Shown piece after piece: positions 1 through 5,001 of a stretch of 8,889 nucleotides of DNA. The number at the start of each line of letters is the position of its first letter. Position 1 is the stretch's first letter. The position numbers and the translations under genes were made by a program. The notes beneath the pieces were generated by a model. That model had not been told where the DNA came from. It saw only the letters and a list, made by a program, of their open reading frames with translations, and did no database searches. Location: assembly GCA_002402325.1 (NCBI GenBank), contig DHFQ01000058.1, forward strand, positions 1-8,889. The letters run 5' to 3'. This DNA is from Candidatus Aminicenantes bacterium UBA4820. GTDB lineage: Bacteria > Acidobacteriota > UBA4820.

Positions 1-2087
1 TATGGCAAAAATCTTTTAATAGTTCAGCGAAAGATTTCAGTTTGTCTGCAACTTCTACAGGTGATGGCGGAGTTTTGGTTGCTGCCACAAGATTAAGTGC
101 TGGTGGTTGGGGAGATTATTGGCTCATAAAACTTGATAATTCTGGAGAGACTATATGGCAAAAAATCTTCTCAATTGCTAATCTGCAAAGCACTTCATTT
201 AAGATTGAAGGTTTAGCAGATGGAGGCGCAATTGTTTGTGGAACTACATTCCTTGTGAGGATAGACGCCAATGGATCAATCAATAATTCCTGTGATCTTG
301 AAAGCACTGAGGCAGTAGTCCCAATGGATACCTCTGTTCAGGAAATTCCTCCCAATCCGCCGTTAGTTTCTAATGGCGCTAATTTGACTGTTAACAATGC
401 ACCTTTCATTAGCAGTGATCCTGGTTACGTAAGCTCTTTTTTATGTACAGGCATCGTTTGTCCTTCTATGGATATAACTCCTTCTTCCCTTCCTGATGGT
501 CAACTCACAGTTGTATATAATCAGGTTGTTTCGGTAAGCGGGGGTTCTCCCCCTTACACATACATTCTCTCTGCTGGTTCTCTTCCCGCTGGTCTATCTT
601 TGGCAGCAGATGGCACAATCTCGGGAACTCCCACGTCCCCAGGAGCAACCCAATTTAGTATTACAGCAAAAGATTCAGCAGGGTGTAACATTTCGAAATT
701 TTACACAATGAATGTTACCTGCCCTGGTCTATATATAAATCCTTCTACATTGCCAAATGGAATGCTGAATCAACTTTATTCTCAAACTCTTACTCTTTCA
801 GGAGGCAGTGTCCCGGTAACTTTCTCTCTGCAATCAGGTTCCCTGCCCTCAGGATTAACCCTCTCTTCAGCCGGCATTATTTCTGGAACGCCAACAAAAA
901 TAGGAAATTTCAATTTTACAGTATTTGCAGAAGATTCCATCGGTTGTACATCCACAAAGAATTACCTTTTACAGGTAGTTTGTCCTTCTGCTACTTTCTC
1001 CCCTTCATCCCTTCCCGCGGGAGAAGTGGGTTCCACTTATTCACAGACCATATCAGTAACTGGCGGAGCTTCCCCATATACCTTCTCGCAAAGCGGGGGT
1101 GTTTTGCCTTCAACTTTGACAATTTCACCTGGTGGTGTAATATCAGGATATTGCCTTGAGGGAGGAGCTTTTAATTTTACCATATCGGTAGAAGATAAAA
1201 ATGGCTGTATCTTTTCCAAAGATTATTCACTAACAATAAACTGCCCTTCTAACCTCTCTATCTCTCCTTCCTCTATTCCAAATGGTTATTATTTGGAGTC
1301 TTACAATCAATCATTTCTCGTTAGTGGAGGGGTTCCTCCTTACACTTTTTCTTTGATTTCCGGAAAACTTCCTGCAGGCTTAACACTATCCAATGATGGG
1401 TTACTTTCTGGAATTCCAACAGAAAAAGGTATCTTCTCTTTTACCCTTAAAACAGTTGATGGATTTAAGTGTACTCTCCAAAAAAGTTACTCTCTTACCA
1501 TTGAAGACATCTGCGTAACTCTTGATTCGCCTTCTTTGTTATATCCCTGTGGAAATGTCATTGAAACGACTATGCCTACTATTGTCTGGAGTAATGTTTC
1601 AAATGCAAATGGTTATGTAGTTTCATTTTGGGACACAAATTCATTAAGTCAATCCCCCTTCTATCAAAGTTCACCCCTTCCTGCAAATACCACTTCAATG
1701 CAGGTCCCTCAATGTGTTTTATATAACGGTAAAACATACTACTTTGGTATTCAAGCATTGGGTGATGGAACATCTTATTGTAACAGTAGTTTTGACCCAC
1801 TATGCCAGTTTTCAATAAGGGGTGCAGGACCAATCCTGACATCTATAGAAAAAGTTTCATCCCCATTTCGTTTGAAAATTGTTGGTGCTTCGTTTAACCC
1901 TACAAGTCAAGTATTTATTGGGAGCGATACATACCCCTGGTATAAGTGCGCCTACAAAAATAATAATCTTATATTGTTAAGAGGAGGAAAGCAATTAAAA
2001 GATAAATTCCCTAAGGGTGTCCCTGTAAGTATCAGAGTTGTAAATGGAGATGGACAATGCGCAAAAATGACTTTCGTGAGAAATTGA
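1..2087 (+). CDS. Large extracellular protein with propeller-like blades, four He_PIG repeats and IPT/TIG-like C-terminus (5' partial)
   Basis: The frame is open to the left edge (first full codon at 3), so the protein begins outside the window; the TTG at 42 lies inside conserved repeat sequence and is not a start. The first ~100 residues hold propeller-like blades: a W-Q-K-x-F motif occurs at 3 and again at 156 (51-residue period), with G-D-G-G and D-Y-W-L-I-K-L-D-N-S-G between. A Cys-containing linker follows. Next come four Ig-like putative He_PIG domains beginning at 459, 720, 981 and 1242, marked by P-S-S-L-P, S-G-G-x-P-P-Y-T-F, L-P-x-G-L-x-L and I-S-G-T-P. A fibronectin-III-like segment (1512-1820) and an IPT/TIG-like segment (about 1830-2084, ending V-V-N-G-D-G-Q-C) close it. 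No membrane anchor, LPXTG or PEP-CTERM sorting signal is visible at the C-terminus. Likely a secreted or surface adhesion/structural protein; its ligand is unknown. The architecture is well supported, the role is inferred. Confidence 0.88.
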   Translation, partial: WQKSFNSSAKDFSLSATSTGDGGVLVAATRLSAGGWGDYWLIKLDNSGETIWQKIFSIANLQSTSFKIEGLADGGAIVCGTTFLVRIDANGSINNSCDLESTEAVVPMDTSVQEIPPNPPLVSNGANLTVNNAPFISSDPGYVSSFLCTGIVCPSMDITPSSLPDGQLTVVYNQVVSVSGGSPPYTYILSAGSLPAGLSLAADGTISGTPTSPGATQFSITAKDSAGCNISKFYTMNVTCPGLYINPSTLPNGMLNQLYSQTLTLSGGSVPVTFSLQSGSLPSGLTLSSAGIISGTPTKIGNFNFTVFAEDSIGCTSTKNYLLQVVCPSATFSPSSLPAGEVGSTYSQTISVTGGASPYTFSQSGGVLPSTLTISPGGVISGYCLEGGAFNFTISVEDKNGCIFSKDYSLTINCPSNLSISPSSIPNGYYLESYNQSFLVSGGVPPYTFSLISGKLPAGLTLSNDGLLSGIPTEKGIFSFTLKTVDGFKCTLQKSYSLTIEDICVTLDSPSLLYPCGNVIETTMPTIVWSNVSNANGYVVSFWDTNSLSQSPFYQSSPLPANTTSMQVPQCVLYNGKTYYFGIQALGDGTSYCNSSFDPLCQFSIRGAGPILTSIEKVSSPFRLKIVGASFNPTSQVFIGSDTYPWYKCAYKNNNLILLRGGKQLKDKFPKGVPVSIRVVNGDGQCAKMTFVRN
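459..1511 (+). repeat. Four tandem Ig-like (He_PIG) protein repeats, 87/87/87/90 codons
   Basis: Each unit starts with a Cys codon, at 459, 720, 981 and 1242, and the next Cys-led segment starts at 1512. The first three units are therefore exactly 261 nt and the fourth 270 nt. Each has a first Cys at residue 1 and a second near residue 76 (77 in unit 4) in a D-x-x-G-C context (G-F-K-C in unit 4). The repeat is clear in protein but much diverged in DNA, so these are old duplications rather than a recent or recombining array. Confidence 0.9.
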
Positions 2088-2136
2088 ATTAATATTTTAA
2101 ATGGGTTAATAAAGTGACAAATAATGGCTTACATAC

Positions 2137-2151
2137 TGACAATTTGTGTCA
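2137..2151. promoter_or_regulatory. Candidate enhancer-binding-protein site (TGACA-N5-TGTCA)
   Basis: A perfect 5-bp-arm inverted repeat is centred at 2144, about 118 nt upstream of the start site predicted from the sigma-54 promoter. That is the usual distance for activators of sigma-54 promoters. A further TGACA half-site lies at 2115-2119, 22 bp (about two helical turns) from the first arm. TGTC half-sites are known for PilR in Pseudomonas. Assigning this site to a PilR-like regulator is inference. Confidence 0.45.
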
Positions 2152-2235
2152 TTCTTATTCACCAAACCTGACTCTTAATACTTCTCTTTCACTGCAGGGT
2201 AAAAGCGGATAATGAAGACCATAGATTATTATTCG

Positions 2236-2250
2236 TGGCACACTTTTTGC
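2236..2250 (+). promoter_or_regulatory. Sigma-54 (RpoN) -24/-12 promoter of the pilin gene
   Basis: TGGCAC at 2236-2241, a 5-nt spacer and TTGC at 2247-2250 match the sigma-54 consensus. The GG and GC doublets are exactly 12 bp apart (2237 and 2249). Transcription would start near 2262, leaving a leader of about 35 nt before the pilin start. Pilin genes in several Gram-negative groups are sigma-54 dependent through PilS/PilR, which fits the gene downstream. No sigma-70-like pair stood out in this gap. Confidence 0.85.
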
Positions 2251-2281
2251 TAAGAATAGGAAGTTGAATGTTTTTATTTAG

Positions 2282-2290
2282 AAAGGAGGT
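2282..2290 (+). promoter_or_regulatory. Very strong Shine-Dalgarno of the pilin gene
   Basis: AAAGGAGGT is a nine-base complement to the usual 16S rRNA 3' end and sits 6 nt before the ATG at 2297. It fixes this start and suggests very high translation, unlike the weak sites in the opposite-strand operon. Confidence 0.9.
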
Positions 2291-2296
2291 ACGAAA

Positions 2297-2902
2297 ATGA
2301 AGAAAGTAAAAGGTTTTACACTCATTGAGCTACTCATCGTTGTCGCAATCATTGGTATTATTGCCGCGATCGCTATCCCCAATCTGCTTGATGCTATTGA
2401 AAGGTCAAGGCAAAAGAAATCAGTCAGCGAAGTTCAGTCACTCGCACAAGCTTTGCAGGCCTTTAGCACAGATTATGGTGGCTATCCGCCTACAAGCGTG
2501 GTTGCCAATGGCTCCGATCCAAATGCGGTCTTAGATGGGACAGTTTATTTTGACGCTGCTAATTCGCCGGCGTTTGAGCCAGATTACATCCAGGCTATCC
2601 CAACAGCAGATGGGTGGGGCGTTCCTTATGTACTAACAGTAGGGCCAGATGGCGCACAAAACAATCTACAACTTGGCACCCCTGTATCTCAGCATTTTGC
2701 TATGGCGTGTTACGGCTCTGATATGGCTGATGGAGGAGGTACCGATCCAGGCGTAGATGCTTTTTCGAATATTTCAACCAGCTGGTGTGCTAATCCCCCA
2801 GTAGCAGCTGGAACTCTGGAAACCCATTGTTATGAATCAGACATAGTTTGGGGAGACAGCTCTTTCCTCCAGCGTCCAGAGGGAAAGCAAAAACACTGCT
2901 AA
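2297..2902 (+). CDS. Type IV pilin / GspG-like pseudopilin
   Basis: The 201-residue product starts with a short basic leader and a class III prepilin site: cleavage after G6, methylatable F7, and E11 as the Glu+5 of the mature protein. The hydrophobic helix spans residues 7-30 (F-T-L-I-E-L-L-I-V-V-A-I-I-G). The globular part is GspG-like: T-D-Y-G-G-Y-P-P (58-65), then Y-I-Q-A-I-P (97-102) and D-G-W-G-V-P-Y (105-111), which corresponds to the D-P-W-G-x-P-Y stretch of GspG. Near the end it has D-I-V-W-G-D-S-S-F-L-Q-R-P-E-G (182-196). Cysteines are at 138, 164, 178 and the final residue 201. Tandem stops (TAATAA) end the gene. A sigma-54 promoter, optimal ribosome site and private terminator, with no other T2SS or pilus gene beside it, favour a major pilin over a minor secretion pseudopilin, but sequence alone does not settle this. 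Confidence 0.9.
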   Translation: MKKVKGFTLIELLIVVAIIGIIAAIAIPNLLDAIERSRQKKSVSEVQSLAQALQAFSTDYGGYPPTSVVANGSDPNAVLDGTVYFDAANSPAFEPDYIQAIPTADGWGVPYVLTVGPDGAQNNLQLGTPVSQHFAMACYGSDMADGGGTDPGVDAFSNISTSWCANPPVAAGTLETHCYESDIVWGDSSFLQRPEGKQKHC

Positions 2903-2924
2903 TAAAAATTTTTTTTCCTAATGT

Positions 2925-2954
2925 AGCAGGGGGTTTTTTACCCCCTGCTTTTTT
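2925..2954 (+). terminator. Intrinsic terminator after the pilin gene
   Basis: The stem AGCAGGGGG (2925-2933) pairs perfectly with CCCCCTGCT (2941-2949) across a 7-nt loop and is followed by a T run ending at 2954. It lies 23 nt after the pilin stop and makes the pilin a single-gene transcript. The reverse strand has only the short A-rich tract opposite the loop downstream, so it is mainly a + strand terminator. Confidence 0.93.
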
Positions 2955-3244
2955 GTTGGTTGTGCCCACCTTTAATAAAATCAAGGAATTCAATAAAAAA
3001 GAATTACAAGTAGATTTTATTCTCTTATTATTTTTTGTGCGTTTCTTAATTTCTTAAATCTTTTTTAATACTTTATTACCAAACTTAACCATTATTATTT
3101 GTTATTTGTGAATAGCCTTTTTAAAGTTCCTTGCCTAAAATTGCTCTTTTGGTCTAATTGAAAAATGAGTTTGGTGACCAATTAGGCATTAAAACGAAAA
3201 TTTGGTGAATGTGAACTTAACTTTTAACCTTTCATTTCACTTTG
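2955..3244. other. AT-rich convergent intergenic region with weak inverted repeats
   Basis: This lies between the 3' ends of the pilin unit and the opposite operon. I see no credible gene, tRNA or strong terminator in it. It does contain overlapping short inverted repeats: TGCCTAA (3132-3138) with TTAGGCA (3182-3188), CTAATTG (3154-3160) with CAATTAG (3179-3185), and the 11-bp palindrome TTGGTGACCAA (3171-3181). None is followed by a T run on either strand, so they do not look like a terminator for the - strand operon. Confidence 0.5.
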
Positions 3245-4270
3245 TCAATCTCTTTTTTCCACAAGCACAGTCCACGAATTTTTATTGTGCCACCTGAATT
3301 TAGTTTTTGATGGCTTTAGCGGTTCTATCATTTTCTCAAGTTCATCTTTTGAAAGGTAGTAGGCAATGGGGGGGCAGAGGTGGTCAACTACGATGTTATC
3401 AATCTCCTTAAAAGGAAATGGTGAGATTGAACCTAAGTAGGATGAATAAAAAAGAAAGGATTCTCTCTTCCCCCAATTTGTCAAAGGAGCATAAATTGTC
3501 TTTAAGATTAGATACAAAAAGAGCGTTAATGGAAAGGATAAAATTTTGAGAATTTTTGTTGGAATTTTTGATGTGATAGTCTTTCTTATTGGATTTACAA
3601 AGTGAATAATGAAGCCATTTCCCTCCCTTCCATAGACCCACAAAAGAAGTTTGCCTGAAGGTTTTAAAACACGCCAGAATTCATTTAAAGCATCCTCCAT
3701 TTTGTCAATGTGGTGAAGGACGCCAACGCAAAAGATTAAATCAAAGGAGTTATCACAAAAGGGAAGTTTTTTTAAGTCTGAACGGATGAAAGTGGGTTGA
3801 AAAACTATCTTTCCCTCTCCCTTTATCAAGGTGGAGTTACCAGAGGAACGCAGGTTAAAGCCTGCGGCTACATTTGAAAGAGAGAGAAGGTTCCTTTGTG
3901 CAATGTAAATTGCCTCGCTCAAATCAACCGCATAGAGTTCCTTTGGTTTAAAAGAGGAGACAATAACCGTATGTCTTCCCTTTCCGCAACCAGCCTCAAG
4001 GACAATTTTATCTTTAAAATCCTCCTCTTTGAGCGGGTCAATCCAATTTAAAAATTGCCTTTTGTGGTAATCCTCAATGTGGCTAAAGAGTTTCCACGAT
4101 TCACCAAACTGCTTTACAGTTTTATTTGTCTCTTCTGTAACTTCAAGGTTAGAAAAGTCAAAGACATTTTCTTTAATTTCAAATTGCCTTTTACACTTTT
4201 CGCATTCAATTGAATTATTTTGAAATTTTAAAGGTGATTTGCATTCTGGACAGCAAAAGATTTCTTTCAT
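3245..4270 (-). CDS. SAM-dependent methyltransferase with N-terminal zinc ribbon and an apparent in-frame insert
   Basis: The 341-residue product opens with a Trm112-like zinc ribbon (C7-P-E-C10 and C23-E-K-C26, plus C6). A class I Rossmann methyltransferase domain follows: SAM-binding motif L-E-A-G-C-G-K-G-R-H (91-100), acidic D116 at the end of strand 2, S-D-L-K-K-L-P-F (164-171), and F-D-L-I-F-C-V-G-V-L-H-H-I-D (176-189). A hydrophobic stretch at about 240-262 is common in this family and may touch the membrane. ATG overlaps the previous stop as ATGA, with GAGGA just upstream. Residues 135-159 have no place in the usual fold between L-S-N-V and F-I-R-S-D and look inserted (see the repeat entry). 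As the last gene of a glycan operon it probably methylates a sugar or lipid-linked intermediate, but the substrate cannot be read from the sequence. Confidence 0.88.
   Translation of the reverse strand: MKEIFCCPECKSPLKFQNNSIECEKCKRQFEIKENVFDFSNLEVTEETNKTVKQFGESWKLFSHIEDYHKRQFLNWIDPLKEEDFKDKIVLEAGCGKGRHTVIVSSFKPKELYAVDLSEAIYIAQRNLLSLSNVAAGFNLRSSGNSTLIKGEGKIVFQPTFIRSDLKKLPFCDNSFDLIFCVGVLHHIDKMEDALNEFWRVLKPSGKLLLWVYGREGNGFIIHFVNPIRKTITSKIPTKILKILSFPLTLFLYLILKTIYAPLTNWGKRESFLFYSSYLGSISPFPFKEIDNIVVDHLCPPIAYYLSKDELEKMIEPLKPSKTKFRWHNKNSWTVLVEKRD
3794..3868 (-). repeat. Candidate palindromic element inserted in frame in the methyltransferase gene
   Basis: About 75 nt encoding residues 135-159 (from A-A-G-F-N-L-R to V-F-Q-P) interrupt the otherwise continuous family pattern L-S-N-V / F-I-R-S-D. 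On the coding strand the block starts with arms CGCAGG and CCTGCG (3861-3866 and 3849-3854) around a 6-nt loop, and by eye it is richer in G and C than the flanking gene. It has no stop codon and a length divisible by three. The boundaries are estimated from the protein pattern. No second copy was found in this window. Confidence 0.5.
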
Positions 4271-5001
4271 CTTTTCCTCAAAAGAGCGACAACACTTGTT
4301 CCAAATGGAATTCTGAACAGTTTAACATTTATAAAATTTTCAATTCTTAAAATAAAATAGAAAAAATTATCTACAAATTCTGGAGAGAGGTCTATCTCAA
4401 GTTTTTTATCACCTTTTGGAAGTAATCTCAAAATCCTTCTTATTATGAATATTGGAACAAAAAATGATGAATTAAAGTAGGTTGAGAATTTAACTTCAAG
4501 ATTGTTTCTTTTTGCGACTTCCAAAATCTCTTTTTTTGTGTATCTTCTTTTATGCCCAGCCTGATTGTCGTGATGAGACCACAAAAGTTTAAAGGCAGGA
4601 ACTGAAACTAAAACTAAACCCTCTTTTTTTAAAATCCTGTAAGTCTCTCCTAATGCCTCATCTTCATTTTCAATATGTTCTAAAACATCAAGCAAAAGTA
4701 TCAAATCAAAAGAGGAATCTTTTAAAGGAGTTTTAAGAAGGTTACCTATTATCTTTAGTGAAGACTTTCCATCCTCCACCTTTTTGAAAGATTCAACTGA
4801 ATAATCAAGGGAAACCCAATTTTCTGCAAAATCATCATACAAATTTTCATTTGTCATTGGACCACATCCAAGGTCAACACCAAAATCAACCTTTTCTTTT
4901 ATCCCCATTTTTAAAATTGCTTTAAAGAGATCTCTTCTTCCTTGAAACCACCAGAAGGCAATTTTATTTTTTCTTATCATTTCGTAATGGTCTTTAATCA
5001 T
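4267..5001 (-). CDS. Class I SAM-dependent methyltransferase
   Basis: The 244-residue product has the features of a common methyltransferase family from glycan and lipid clusters. These are an N-terminal aromatic/basic segment F-W-W-F-Q-G-R-R (16-23), SAM motif V-D-L-G-C-G-P (42-48), acidic D66 in S-L-D-Y-S, F-D-L-I-L-L-L-D-V-L-E-H-I (98-110), and the hallmark W-S-H-H-D-N-Q-A-G-H-K-R-R-Y-T-K-K-E (141-158). A hydrophobic segment at about 178-193 may give peripheral membrane contact. The ATG overlaps the preceding stop by 8 nt (ATGATTAA). A GGGAG about 12 nt upstream is a rather distant ribosome site, so coupling to the preceding gene is likely. An internal ATG at 4980 has no better site and would cut off the conserved N-terminus. 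The substrate is unknown; a sugar or lipid-linked glycan intermediate is inferred from the operon. Confidence 0.88.
   Translation of the reverse strand: MIKDHYEMIRKNKIAFWWFQGRRDLFKAILKMGIKEKVDFGVDLGCGPMTNENLYDDFAENWVSLDYSVESFKKVEDGKSSLKIIGNLLKTPLKDSSFDLILLLDVLEHIENEDEALGETYRILKKEGLVLVSVPAFKLLWSHHDNQAGHKRRYTKKEILEVAKRNNLEVKFSTYFNSSFFVPIFIIRRILRLLPKGDKKLEIDLSPEFVDNFFYFILRIENFINVKLFRIPFGTSVVALLRKR

Noticed and set aside
42..44. TTG as the start of the large surface protein
   Set aside because: The frame is open upstream to the edge and encodes another copy of the blade motif (W-Q-K-S-F at 3), so this is an internal codon of a truncated gene.
1037..1219. Open frames antisense to or shifted within the He_PIG repeats and asnB
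   Set aside because: They mirror conserved codons of well-supported genes, lack ribosome sites and resemble nothing recognisable.
1368..1390. Similarity of a CTGCAGGCTTAAC stretch in the fourth repeat to the palindromic insert at 3849-3866
   Set aside because: It encodes the conserved L-P-A-G-L-T-L motif of the He_PIG fold and lacks the second palindrome arm, so the likeness is coincidental.
459..1511. Regularly spaced repeats as a CRISPR or minisatellite array
   Set aside because: The 261-nt regularity is at protein level; the DNA of the units is strongly diverged and there are no short identical repeats with unique spacers.
2848..3057. Small open frame across the pilin 3' end and terminator
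   Set aside because: It overlaps the pilin in another frame, runs through the terminator hairpin and T run, and has no ribosome site or recognisable protein features.
3150..3190. Terminator for the - strand operon
   Set aside because: The possible stem is short, has an 18-nt loop with internal mismatch potential, and is followed by A-rich rather than T-rich sequence on the coding strand.
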